This document shows positions 34,919-43,277 of a stretch of 64,000 nt of DNA, in pieces (within the stretch, counting starts at the first letter, position 1; every line of letters begins with the position of its first letter). The position numbers and the translations under genes are program-made. This DNA is from Sanguibacter hominis ATCC BAA-789. Lineage in GTDB: Bacteria; Actinomycetota; Actinomycetes; Actinomycetales; Cellulomonadaceae. The notes beneath the pieces were generated by a model. It did not search any database. It was not told the DNA's origin and saw only the letters and a list, made by a program, of their open reading frames with translations. The stretch covers positions 1,054,001 to 1,118,000 of the forward strand of contig NZ_JAAXOW010000001.1 of assembly GCF_012396185.1 (NCBI RefSeq), read 5' to 3'.

Positions 34919-34946
34919 ACTAGATAATGAGAACCGTTATCGTCAA
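34919..34946 (-). promoter_or_regulatory. Promoter of the aztD-like gene
   Basis: On the minus strand: -35 TTGACG (34941-34946), 16-nt spacer, -10 TCTAGT (34919-34924). The spacer coincides with the Zur-type box. Confidence 0.5.
34923..34941. promoter_or_regulatory. Zur-type zinc-regulated operator
   Basis: GATAATGAGAACCGTTATC, a 19-bp near-palindrome with GATAAtG/CGTTATC arms, the form seen at actinobacterial Zur sites, placed between -35 and -10. Confidence 0.7.
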
Positions 34947-34983
34947 CACGGCATAGAGGTGCGGCCCAGGGCGTCGGGGCGAC

Positions 34984-36303
34984 TCAGGGCGTCGGGTGGG
35001 CGGCGTCGTACGCGAGGAAGCCGCGCTGCCACCGCACGAGCAGCCACAGCACGACGATGCAGCTCAGGCCGCCAACGAGCGCGGCCACACCCTCGCCCCA
35101 CCACGAGGCTTGCGTGCCGAGCCACATGTCACCCGCCCGCGGACCACCCGCGACCACGACGATGAACACCCCCTGGAGGCGCCCGCGCATGTCGTCCGGC
35201 GCCGCCGTCTGCAAGATCGACTGACGGAAGATCGCCGAGACGTTGTCCGCCGCCCCGCACACCGCGAGCGCGACGAGCGCGACGACGAGCGCGGGAACGA
35301 GGACGTGCGACGGCGTCGTCCGGCCCGCCGCGACGAGCACGGCGCCGAACGCCGCGACACCCAGACCCCAGACGGTGATCGACCAGACGATCATGGCGCC
35401 CTGGCGCCGGATTCCCGTCAGGCCGCCCGAGAGCAGCCCGGCCACCACCCCGCCGACGGCGATCGCCGCCGTGAGCAGGCCCGTCGTGCTCTCGCCGCCA
35501 CCCAGGACGACGACGCCGATCGCCGGGAACAGCACGCGCGGCATCGCGAGCACCATCGCGGCCAGGTCGACGAGGAACGTCATGCGCACGTTCGGCTGCG
35601 TCGACAGGTAGCGCAACCCTTCGACGACCGCGCCGAGGCCAGGCCGGCGCGTCGGCGCCGTCGAGACGACGGGGGCGTCGCCGTCGTGCGCGTAGAGGAC
35701 GGTGCCGGGCGGCAGCGCCGGGAGCCGCAGCATCGCCCAGAGCGCTGCGAGGAACATCACGGCGTCGATCGTGTACGCAATCTCGTAGTCCCAGCGGGCG
35801 ACGAGCATCGCGCCCACGACGGGGCCGACCATGAGGGTCGTGTTGAAGACGAGCGTCTGCAGGGCGTTCGCCGCCGGGAGGCTGCGCGGCGGGACGAGCA
35901 TCGGGATGATCGCGGTGCGGGCCGGGCTGTTGATGCCATACGCCCCGTGCTGCACCGCGACGAGCGCGTACAGCACCCAGAGCTGGTCGACGTCGAGCCA
36001 CGCCTGGAGGGCGAGCAGCGCCGTCACGAGCCACAGGACGACCGCGGAGGACAGAGCGACCTTGCGGCGGTCGTGCACGTCGAGGACCGCGCCGCCGTAC
36101 AGCCCGGTGATGACGAGCGGCACGAGCGCAGCGATGCCGATGCCGCCGACGGCGAAGGACGAGCCCGTGAGCGCGTACACCTCGAGGCCCACAGCGACGA
36201 GCGTGAGCTGCGTGCCGAGGCTCGACAGCCCGAGTCCCGCCCAGAGGCGGCGGAAGTCAGGGGAATCCTGGAGCGGGGTCGTGTCGATGAGCAGGCGAGG
36301 CAC
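34984..36303 (-). CDS. MFS exporter (EntS-like)
   Basis: 439-residue major facilitator protein, twelve membrane segments, with the EntS/MFS_3 style start DFRRLWAGLGLSSLGTQLTLVAVGLEVYALTGSSFAVGGIG and loop GGAVLDVHDRRKVALSS. This branch includes enterobactin and macrolide exporters; the substrate here is unknown. No siderophore genes are nearby. Start GTG at 36303 lies 6 nt after TAGGCT on the minus strand without a Shine-Dalgarno sequence. It is 122 nt upstream of the aztD-like gene's regulatory region and not obviously co-regulated with it. Confidence 0.9.
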   Translation of the reverse strand: MPRLLIDTTPLQDSPDFRRLWAGLGLSSLGTQLTLVAVGLEVYALTGSSFAVGGIGIAALVPLVITGLYGGAVLDVHDRRKVALSSAVVLWLVTALLALQAWLDVDQLWVLYALVAVQHGAYGINSPARTAIIPMLVPPRSLPAANALQTLVFNTTLMVGPVVGAMLVARWDYEIAYTIDAVMFLAALWAMLRLPALPPGTVLYAHDGDAPVVSTAPTRRPGLGAVVEGLRYLSTQPNVRMTFLVDLAAMVLAMPRVLFPAIGVVVLGGGESTTGLLTAAIAVGGVVAGLLSGGLTGIRRQGAMIVWSITVWGLGVAAFGAVLVAAGRTTPSHVLVPALVVALVALAVCGAADNVSAIFRQSILQTAAPDDMRGRLQGVFIVVVAGGPRAGDMWLGTQASWWGEGVAALVGGLSCIVVLWLLVRWQRGFLAYDAAHPTP

Positions 36304-36309
36304 CCCGCG

Positions 36310-36315
36310 AGCCTA
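36310..36315 (-). promoter_or_regulatory. -10 box, leaderless MFS promoter
   Basis: TAGGCT on the minus strand, 6 nt before the GTG at 36303. Confidence 0.55.
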
Positions 36316-36430
36316 CGTCGCAGGTCCGCCGCGCTGGATCGGCGCCCGCGCCTCCCCCCGGAGACACGGGCACCGACACCAGAAGGACACCCCGACGCGG
36401 CGTCAGATACGCGGGGGGTGACGAGCGCGG

Positions 36431-38020
36431 TCAGGCAGCGCCCCCGGTCCCGGCGAAGAGCCGGTGGTACGCGTTGATCTCGAGCGCGAACACGCCGTCG
36501 GCCCCGAGCGGCACGGAACGCCACCAGTCGACGTCGCGCGCCTGGTGCGTGCCCGACGCGGTGCTCGCCCCCGTGCCCGGCGTCGACCCCCACGGGTTGC
36601 GCAGGATCACGTAGGTCCGGGGCCGCAGCGGGATGCCGACGAGGTCCGGCCACAGCGCGCCGACGATCGCAGCACGCGCCCTCGGGGAAGCCCCCAGGAC
36701 GAGCTCCCCGCCCTGCTCCCGCGCAGCGACCTCCTCCGGCCGGACCACCGGGCCCACGAGCCGCTCGCGGACCAGGAAGTCCCGCACGAGCACGGGCGGG
36801 ACGCGCCGCATCCAGCCGAGGATCGAGTACGCGTGGTTGGCGACGATGGTCGCGTCGCTGTAGGCGCCAGGCGTCGGCTCGGTGCCGTGGGTCCAGGCGA
36901 CCATCGGCGTCGTCGTGCGCCCGTCGACGCTGTGCGCCTGGATGGTGCTGAGCACCTGGGCGGCGGTGAACGACGTGTGCCACTGCCGGTAGTCGCTGAG
37001 CCCCGTGAGGGCTCGACAGGCGATGGATGGGTCTCCGCCGGCGATCGAGGGGATCGCGGGAAAGTCGGTCGGCTCGCCCAGCCGCCACTTGGCGTAGGCC
37101 TTCTCGTAGACGGCCGGCCAGATCTCGCCCGGCTCCTTCGAGCGTGCGTAGGGCGCGCTCGTCGTCCCGGAGTACACGAGCACCGAGTCGCTGACCTCGA
37201 CGTTCTCGAGGCCGTTGCCGCCCGTGAAGCCGATCTGGTGCACGAACCGCTGGTTGTCGACGGCCTTGGCGCGGCTGCGGTCGGTGATCGTGTAGGGCAT
37301 GGACCACGCGACCGAGGACATCGCGGCGATGACGTAGCAGTCGCCGACGGCGCCCTGCACAGGGTCGAAGAACTCGGCGGCCTCGTCGAAGAAGCGTCCG
37401 ACGTCCTGCCACTGCAGCCCGTCGGGGTGGTAGCCGAGCCGGACCGGCGGGAACAGCATGTCGATGTCGTGGATGTCGAAGATCTGGCCGAGGAGACGAC
37501 GCCGGAGCGTGGGTCCCTGACCGAGCTCGACGAAGGTGCCGCCCGGGGTGGGGACGGCGGAGCGGACCGGGATGCGGTCCGCGGCGTCAGGCCCGAGGGC
37601 CTGGACGAGCTCCGCGAGCGTGCGGACTCCTGCGAGCGCGTCGGCGTCGGCGCGCTTGTCGTCGGTGGTCTTCTCGCCGCCCTCGTCGCCGTGGGCGAGC
37701 TCGGGACGCTTCCGGACGATCGTGCCGTCGTCCTGCAGCTCCTGGCCGAGGTAGAGCGGGGACCCGTGCTTGGGGTCGAAGAGGTTCTGGTAGGGGGTCT
37801 GGAAGGCCTCCTCGAGCAGCGCCTCGGGCGCTGCGACGCGGTCCCAGTCGACGGTCCGTCCGAGGACGAGCTCGGCGAGCGCGTACGGGCTGGGGACGCC
37901 GGTGGAGGCGAGCGGTGCGTCGTCGACCGCGGAGAGGTCGGCGGGACGGTCGGGCGCGAGCGCGGTGGCGTCGGCGTCGGGACGGGTGGTGCGGGTCGTG
38001 CGGCGTGCGTGGGTGGGCAT
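36431..38020 (-). CDS. Calpain-family (C2) cysteine protease
   Basis: 529-residue protein with a complete papain-like calpain core: QGAVGDCYVIAAMSSVAW (nucleophile Cys228), NHAYSILGW (His396) and LRNPWG (Asn475), in the right order and spacing. The first 150 residues are polar and lack a signal peptide, so the protease is probably cytoplasmic or exported by a signal-independent route. Bacterial calpains are uncommon and their substrates mostly unknown; there is no EF-hand or C2-like domain here, so calcium control is not evident. Start ATG at 38020 has GAGGAG four bases upstream. No inhibitor or secretion gene is adjacent. Confidence 0.87.
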   Translation of the reverse strand: MPTHARRTTRTTRPDADATALAPDRPADLSAVDDAPLASTGVPSPYALAELVLGRTVDWDRVAAPEALLEEAFQTPYQNLFDPKHGSPLYLGQELQDDGTIVRKRPELAHGDEGGEKTTDDKRADADALAGVRTLAELVQALGPDAADRIPVRSAVPTPGGTFVELGQGPTLRRRLLGQIFDIHDIDMLFPPVRLGYHPDGLQWQDVGRFFDEAAEFFDPVQGAVGDCYVIAAMSSVAWSMPYTITDRSRAKAVDNQRFVHQIGFTGGNGLENVEVSDSVLVYSGTTSAPYARSKEPGEIWPAVYEKAYAKWRLGEPTDFPAIPSIAGGDPSIACRALTGLSDYRQWHTSFTAAQVLSTIQAHSVDGRTTTPMVAWTHGTEPTPGAYSDATIVANHAYSILGWMRRVPPVLVRDFLVRERLVGPVVRPEEVAAREQGGELVLGASPRARAAIVGALWPDLVGIPLRPRTYVILRNPWGSTPGTGASTASGTHQARDVDWWRSVPLGADGVFALEINAYHRLFAGTGGAA

Positions 38021-38151
38021 GATCTCCTCCTCGAGGAACGCCCGGGTGGTGCATCGGACACCGGCATGACGCCGTCTGCGCGCCCGCAGATACGCGCGGC
38101 TGGGTCAAACACCCTGATGCCCTCTTGCCAGCACCCAGGCTCCATGGTTCA

Positions 38152-38167
38152 TTAGTCATGTAACTAA
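38152..38167. promoter_or_regulatory. Inverted repeat before the GntR gene
   Basis: TTAGT-CATGTA-ACTAA, 20 nt upstream of the GTG at 38188; a plausible autoregulatory site for the GntR regulator that follows. Confidence 0.5.
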
Positions 38168-38187
38168 CCAACGAAGCGAGGTGGCCG

Positions 38188-38559
38188 GTGTTCGACGGAC
38201 GCGAACCCATCTACGTGCAGATCGCCGAGTCGATCCGCGCAGAGATCCTGTCCGGCGCCCTGAAGGAAGGGGACCAGGTCATGTCCACCACCCAGTACGC
38301 CACGACCTACCGCATCAACCCCGCCACCGCCGCCAAGGCCTTCGCCCAGCTCGTCGACGAAGGCGTCCTGCACAAGCAGCGCGGCGTCGGCATGTTCGTC
38401 ACCGACGGCGCCCGCACCCTGCTGCGCGACCGCCGCCGCGAAGCGTTCTTCACCGAGCGGCTCGACCCCGTGCTCCGCGAGGCCGCCCTCCTCGGCATCA
38501 CCACCGCAGACCTCACCGCCCACCTCGACCGGCAGCCCCAGGAAGGAGACCGACAGTGA
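38188..38559 (+). CDS. GntR-family regulator (YtrA type)
   Basis: 123-residue regulator: winged helix-turn-helix at residues 7-72 (PIYVQIAESIRAEILSGALKEGDQV... INPATAAKAFAQLVDEGVLHKQRGVGMFV) and a short C-terminal tail rather than a ligand domain, the YtrA subfamily layout. Such regulators sit first in ABC-transporter operons that respond to cell-wall stress or antimicrobial peptides and repress them. GTG at 38188 has AGGTGG three bases upstream. Its stop overlaps the ATPase gene by 4 nt. Confidence 0.92.
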   Translation: MFDGREPIYVQIAESIRAEILSGALKEGDQVMSTTQYATTYRINPATAAKAFAQLVDEGVLHKQRGVGMFVTDGARTLLRDRRREAFFTERLDPVLREAALLGITTADLTAHLDRQPQEGDRQ

Positions 38560-39449
38560 CCGGCTACAGCGTCAGCACCTCCGGCCTCGGCGTCTCGTAC
38601 GGCCGCACCGCCGCCCTCACCGACGTCACGATCGACCTCGCCCCCGACCGCATCCACGGGCTGCTCGGCCGCAACGGCGCCGGCAAGTCCACGCTCCTGT
38701 CCGCGCTCGCCTCCCTGCGCACGCCGTCCGCCGGCACCGTCGCCGTCGACGGCGGCGACCCGTTCGAGGACGAGCGCCGCATGGAGCACACCTGCCTCGT
38801 CCGCGAGTGCGGCGACGTCATCGGCGACGAACCGCTCACGGTCAACCTCGACTGGTTCGCCCTCGCACGCCCCACCTTCGACCGCGCGTTCGCCGAGGAC
38901 CTCCTCGACAGGTTCGGCCTGGACCCGCGCACGAAGCCCCAGGCGCTCTCCCGCGGGCAGGCCTCCGCGTTCGGCGTCGTCACCGGCCTCGCGTCACGCT
39001 CCCCGCTGACCATGTTCGACGAGGTCCACCTCGGCATGGACGCACCCGCACGCCACACGTTCTACGAGGCGCTGCTCGCCGACTTCGCCGAGCACCCCCG
39101 CACGATCATCGTCTCCAGCCACCTGATCAACGAGATCGAGACCATGCTCGAGACCGTCACGATCATCCACCAGGGCCGCCTGCTCCTCAGCGAGGAAGCC
39201 GACGAGCTGCGCGCCCGCGGAGCGACCCTCACCGGGCCCGCCGACGCCGTCGACCGCCTCGCCGCAGGCCAGACCGTCATCGGCTCGCGCGACCTCGGCC
39301 CCACCCGGCAGGCCACCCTCTTCGGGGACCTCGACACCGCCGTCCTCGACCGCGCCGCCGACCACGGCGTCACCGCCGGCCCCGTCCCCCTGCAGGACCT
39401 GTTCATCCACCTCACCGAGCACCCCACCCGGACGGAGGCCCACGCATGA
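38556..39449 (+). CDS. ABC transporter ATPase (YtrB-like)
   Basis: 297-residue ATPase. Walker A GRNGAGKST is normal; the signature is LSRGQ and the Walker B region is LTMFDEVHLGMD, lacking the proline usually after the catalytic Glu, as in other YtrB-type proteins. The H-switch VSSHLI is present. The C-terminal 80 residues form a separate domain. GTG at 38556 has AAGGAG seven bases upstream. Coupled to the GntR gene upstream and the permease downstream, both by 4-nt overlaps. Confidence 0.9.
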   Translation: MTGYSVSTSGLGVSYGRTAALTDVTIDLAPDRIHGLLGRNGAGKSTLLSALASLRTPSAGTVAVDGGDPFEDERRMEHTCLVRECGDVIGDEPLTVNLDWFALARPTFDRAFAEDLLDRFGLDPRTKPQALSRGQASAFGVVTGLASRSPLTMFDEVHLGMDAPARHTFYEALLADFAEHPRTIIVSSHLINEIETMLETVTIIHQGRLLLSEEADELRARGATLTGPADAVDRLAAGQTVIGSRDLGPTRQATLFGDLDTAVLDRAADHGVTAGPVPLQDLFIHLTEHPTRTEAHA

Positions 39450-40192
39450 CGACCACGACCCGCACCGCGCAGCCCACCCGCCGCGCGCCGCAGTGGCGGC
39501 GCTCGGCCGCCTGGCAGCTCGGCGTCTACGCGTACCTCATGGCCTGGGCGTGGGCGATCGCCCTCGTCGTCGTGGTCGCGGTCCTCGCGATCGTGAGCCG
39601 CTCCGTAGACGTCGAGATGTCCGCCGTCGCCTTCTCCCACCACGCGTTCCTCTGGTTCCCGTTCAGCATCGCGATCATGGTCACGACGTCCCTCCTGACG
39701 ACGCACGTCGCAGCCGGCATGACCCGCGCCTCGTTCATCAAGGGCGCGATCATCGCAGCGGTCACGACCGGCGTCGGCAACGCCGTCGTCGCGACCACCC
39801 TCCTCGTCACCGAACGGTGGGTCTACGACCGTCTCGGCTGGGTCCACGGGAGCGGCGACGTCGGCCGCACCGTGCTGCAGGACGGCGCTCTCCGGTACGG
39901 CGCAGGCCTCGCCCTGCTGTTCAGCGCCGGCATGCTCAGCGGCCTGCTCGTCGGCATCTGCTTCTACCGTCTCGGCGGGCTGGGCGGCATCCTCGCGCTC
40001 CCGCTCGCCCTCAGCCCGATCCTCCTGACCGGATGGGTCGGCATGCCGAGCGACGACCAGTGGACAGCGTGGGGCAACGCTCCCGGCAGCATGCCGTCGC
40101 ACCCGCTCCTCGGCGTCCTCGTCCTCGCGGCCGCAGCGGCCGCCTACCACCTGCTCGTCCGCCGTGTCCCCATCGCCAAGAAGGAGGGCTGA
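39446..40192 (+). CDS. ABC transporter membrane subunit
   Basis: 248-residue membrane protein with six or so hydrophobic segments, a polar N-terminus of about 20 residues and no binding-protein partner, as in ABC-2-type exporters. It pairs with the preceding ATPase (4-nt overlap). Substrate unknown; the YtrA-type regulator suggests a role in envelope stress or drug or peptide export. Confidence 0.82.
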   Translation: MTTTTRTAQPTRRAPQWRRSAAWQLGVYAYLMAWAWAIALVVVVAVLAIVSRSVDVEMSAVAFSHHAFLWFPFSIAIMVTTSLLTTHVAAGMTRASFIKGAIIAAVTTGVGNAVVATTLLVTERWVYDRLGWVHGSGDVGRTVLQDGALRYGAGLALLFSAGMLSGLLVGICFYRLGGLGGILALPLALSPILLTGWVGMPSDDQWTAWGNAPGSMPSHPLLGVLVLAAAAAAYHLLVRRVPIAKKEG

Positions 40193-40193
40193 C

Positions 40194-41144
40194 ATGCCCC
40201 GCAGCGCCGCAGCGGACACCCCCGCCGTCCGCGTCACCCACCTGCGCAAGACCTACGGCACGACCGTCGCCGTCGACGACGTGAGCTTCGACGTCGCGCA
40301 CGGCGAGATCTTCGGGATCCTCGGCCCCAACGGGGCCGGGAAGACCACGACCGTCGAGTGCCTCGCCGGGCTCCGCACCGTCGACGGCGGGACCGTCCGC
40401 GTCCTCGACCACGACCCTCAGGACCCGACGGACGCGCTCACCGTCCGCGAGCGCCTCGGCATCCAGCTCCAGGAGTCCCAGCTCCCCGCCAAGCTGCGCG
40501 TCCACGAGGCTCTCGCCCTCTACGCGTCGTTCTACGACGACCCCGACGACCCCGACCGGCTCATCACCCTGCTCGGGCTCGAGGACCGTCGCAACACCGC
40601 GTTCGAGGCCCTCTCCGGCGGGCAGAAGCAGCGCCTGTCGATCGCCCTCGCCCTGATCGGCAAGCCCAAGGTCGCGATCCTCGACGAGCTCACGACCGGG
40701 CTCGACCCGCACGCGCGGCGCGAGACCTGGGACCTCGTCGAACGCGTCCGGGACGACGGCGTGACGATCATCCTCGTCACGCACTTCATGGACGAGGCCG
40801 AGCGGCTGTGCGACCGCCTCGTCGTCATCGACCAGGGCCGCGTCGTCGCCCAGGGCACCCCCGCCGAGCTCACCGGCGCGAGCGGTGAGCACCGCACCTT
40901 CCGGATGCGCCTGCCCGAGCCGTTCACCGACCACGCGCCGCTCACCGCGCTCCCCTCCGTCACCACGGTCACGCAGGTCGGCGAGGAGATGGAGGTGACG
41001 GGCACCCGCACCGTCCTGCCCGACGTCATCATCGCCCTGCACGCGCTCGGCATCGTCCCCGACGAGGTCCGCACGCGCACCCGCTCCCTCGAGGACACGT
41101 TCGTCGCTCTCGTCACCCACGAGGGCCAGGAGGTCACGTCATGA
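40194..41144 (+). CDS. ABC transporter ATPase (drug-export type)
   Basis: 316-residue ATPase with canonical motifs: Walker A GPNGAGKTT, signature LSGGQKQRLSIA, Walker B VAILDELTTGLDP (Leu-Thr in place of the usual Pro after Glu) and the switch LVTHFMDEAERLCDR. The C-terminal 90 residues match the DUF4162-like extension of DrrA/CcmA-type exporters. ATG at 40194 has AAGGAGG six bases upstream, so it is translated independently despite the 1-nt gap; its stop overlaps the permease gene. Confidence 0.93.
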   Translation: MPRSAAADTPAVRVTHLRKTYGTTVAVDDVSFDVAHGEIFGILGPNGAGKTTTVECLAGLRTVDGGTVRVLDHDPQDPTDALTVRERLGIQLQESQLPAKLRVHEALALYASFYDDPDDPDRLITLLGLEDRRNTAFEALSGGQKQRLSIALALIGKPKVAILDELTTGLDPHARRETWDLVERVRDDGVTIILVTHFMDEAERLCDRLVVIDQGRVVAQGTPAELTGASGEHRTFRMRLPEPFTDHAPLTALPSVTTVTQVGEEMEVTGTRTVLPDVIIALHALGIVPDEVRTRTRSLEDTFVALVTHEGQEVTS

Positions 41145-41941
41145 CCAGCACCGTCACCGCGCCCGCACCCGCCCGTGGCGGGATGCGCGGCCTGTCCACG
41201 CTCGTCCGCTCCGAGGCCCGGCTGTTCCTGCGCTACCCGGGCAACGTCTTCTTCGTCGTCGCGTTCCCGAGCGTCCTGCTGCTCGGCATGGGGTTCATCG
41301 TGCCCGGCATGCGGGAGCCCCTCACCGACGTCCCCGCACCGTGGCTCGGCCTGCGCGTGATCGACATGTTCCTGCCGATCATCCTGTGCGTCTCGGCCGC
41401 GACCGCCGGCCTCACCTCCCTGCCGCTGATCCTCGCGGGCTACCGCGAGACCGGCGTGCTGCGCCGGCTGTCGACGACGCCGATGCGCCCCCAGGGTGTC
41501 CTCCTCGCGCAGGTGGTCGTCCAGCTCTGCGGCGTCGTCGCCGGCTCCGTGATCGCGCTCCTCGCCGCGCTCCTCGCCGTCGGGACACCCGGCCCCGAGC
41601 TGCCGCTCGTCGCGGTCGCGGCCTTCCCGCTGGCGGTCACGGCGATGTTCAGCATCGGCCTCGTGATCGGCGGGCTCGCACCGCGCGCGTCGTCCGCGTC
41701 GGGGATCGGCATGCTGCTGTACTTCCCGATGCTGTTCTTCGCGGGCCTCTGGACGCCGGGGCCGCTCATGCCCGGCACCCTCCAGACCATCTCGTCCTAC
41801 ACGCCCCTCGGGGCGGCGTCCCAAGCGATGACGGCCGCGTGGTTCGAGGGCAGCGTCCCGTGGCTGCAGCTCGGCGTCATGGCCGCGTGGTCGGTCGTGC
41901 TGTTCGGGGTCGCGACCAAGACCTTCCGCTGGTCACGCTGA
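41141..41941 (+). CDS. ABC-2 type permease
   Basis: 266-residue ABC-2 exporter membrane subunit with six hydrophobic segments and the family ending PMLFFAGLWTPGPLMPGTLQTISSYTPLGAASQAM. It forms an exporter with the ATPase just upstream (ATGA overlap). With the YtrB-like pair, the operon codes for two separate ABC exporters under one GntR regulator. Terminated by a long hairpin. Confidence 0.92.
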   Translation: MTSTVTAPAPARGGMRGLSTLVRSEARLFLRYPGNVFFVVAFPSVLLLGMGFIVPGMREPLTDVPAPWLGLRVIDMFLPIILCVSAATAGLTSLPLILAGYRETGVLRRLSTTPMRPQGVLLAQVVVQLCGVVAGSVIALLAALLAVGTPGPELPLVAVAAFPLAVTAMFSIGLVIGGLAPRASSASGIGMLLYFPMLFFAGLWTPGPLMPGTLQTISSYTPLGAASQAMTAAWFEGSVPWLQLGVMAAWSVVLFGVATKTFRWSR

Positions 41942-41958
41942 GCTGCGCGGCGGACGGA

Positions 41959-42004
41959 CGAGGCGGGTGCGCCGCGAGAACGTTCTCGCGACGCACCCGC
42001 CTCG
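41959..42004. terminator. Bidirectional terminator hairpin
   Basis: Arms 41959-41980 and 41983-42004 pair over about 22 bp with one mismatch, between the convergent permease and VIT1 genes. Confidence 0.8.
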
Positions 42005-42020
42005 GATCATCGTCGGACGG

Positions 42021-43277
42021 CTACGCGACCGTCGTGCCGAACCCCAGGCCGAGCAGGTAGGTCGCGCCGGCCGCGCCGTAGCCGATCGCGATCTGGCGTA
42101 GCGCCCGACGGCCCGGCGACGCACCCGAGAGGACGCCGACCGTCGCCCCCGTGGCGAGCAGCGCGAGGCCCACGACGAGCGTCGCGGCCACGACGGCCGC
42201 CAACCCCTCGAGCCCGAACAGGTAGGGCAGCACGGGCAGGAGCGCGCCGCTCGCGAAGAAGCAGAACGACGACGCTGCCGCGCCCCACGCCGACCCGAGC
42301 AGGTCGTGCGACTCACCCTCGTCCTGCCCTTCGGCATCGTGGCTCGCGCCGTCGTGCCTCTCGGCGCCGTGCGCCGGGGGGTGCGGCTCCTCGCTGGCCG
42401 CCGCGTGCACCGCGTCGGACGGCAGGGCCGACTCCTCGAGCTCGAGCACCTCGATCTCGCCTGCCTGCGCCTGCTCGACGCGCTGCACGAGCGCGAGCGT
42501 GCGGCGCGCGCGCTCCTCCGCGGACTCGGTGTCCATGCCGCGGGCCCGGTACACGAGCGCGAGCTCGTTCGCGTCGACGTCGAGGTCGGGCAGCGCACGG
42601 CGCGCGTGCGGCGACGGGCGGGACGCCTCGGCGAGCTCGCGCTGCGAGCGCACCGACACGAACTCGCCGGCACCCATCGAGAGGGCGCCAGCGAGCAGAC
42701 CTGCGATACCCGTGAGCAGCACGGTCGCAGCCGAGACGCCGGATGCGCCGATGCCGAGGATGAGGGCGAGGTTCGACACCAGGCCGTCGTTCGCGCCGAA
42801 GACGGCGGCACGGAAGTTCCCCGAGATGCGGCGTCGGCCGCGCGTCGCGAGGGACCGCACGACCTCCTCGTGGATCCGTTCGTCGGCGGCCATCGCGGCG
42901 GTCGCGTCAGCGTCGGCCTCGTACTCGGAGCGCGACTCCGCGCGCTGCACGAGCGCGAGCGTGAACACGGAGCCGAAGCGGCGGGCGAGCCAGCCGAGCG
43001 CACGGCTGCGCAGCGTGCGGGCGGCGGGCTTGGCGTCGGGCCCGAGCAGGGTCGTCCAGTGCGCGGCGTGCCGGCCCTCAGCCTCGGCGATCGCGAGGAG
43101 GATCTCCCGCTCCTCGCCCGTGCGGCTCTGGGCGAGGTCACGGTAGACCTGCGCCTCCGCCAGCTCGTCCGCGAGGTAGCGGCGCCAACGGCGCACGTCG
43201 GCGGCCGTCGGCGTGCGACCGCACGGGTGCTGCGCGTCGTCGTCCGGGCGCGGCGAGTTGTCGAGGTTGTCGGGCAT
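42021..43277 (-). CDS. Ferritin-like/VIT1 metal transporter fusion
   Basis: 418 residues. Residues 28-145 are a ferritin/rubrerythrin-like helical domain with two ExxH motifs (E67-H70 and E133-H136), typical diiron ligands. Residues 150-225 and 330-418 are the VIT1/CCC1 transporter (GNFRAAVFGANDGLVSNLALILGIG), which moves iron or manganese across membranes. An acidic, His-rich loop at 291-325 lies between transporter halves and could bind metal. The ATG at 43277 is chosen because the family begins there; the open frame runs further upstream into repetitive DNA. Probably detoxifies or stores iron/manganese. Confidence 0.9.
   Translation of the reverse strand: MPDNLDNSPRPDDDAQHPCGRTPTAADVRRWRRYLADELAEAQVYRDLAQSRTGEEREILLAIAEAEGRHAAHWTTLLGPDAKPAARTLRSRALGWLARRFGSVFTLALVQRAESRSEYEADADATAAMAADERIHEEVVRSLATRGRRRISGNFRAAVFGANDGLVSNLALILGIGASGVSAATVLLTGIAGLLAGALSMGAGEFVSVRSQRELAEASRPSPHARRALPDLDVDANELALVYRARGMDTESAEERARRTLALVQRVEQAQAGEIEVLELEESALPSDAVHAAASEEPHPPAHGAERHDGASHDAEGQDEGESHDLLGSAWGAAASSFCFFASGALLPVLPYLFGLEGLAAVVAATLVVGLALLATGATVGVLSGASPGRRALRQIAIGYGAAGATYLLGLGFGTTVA

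Noticed and set aside
38556-39449. Broken ATPase because the signature and Walker B differ from consensus
   Set aside because: LSRGQ and FDEVHLGMD keep the essential residues and the H-switch is present; this is normal for YtrB-like proteins.
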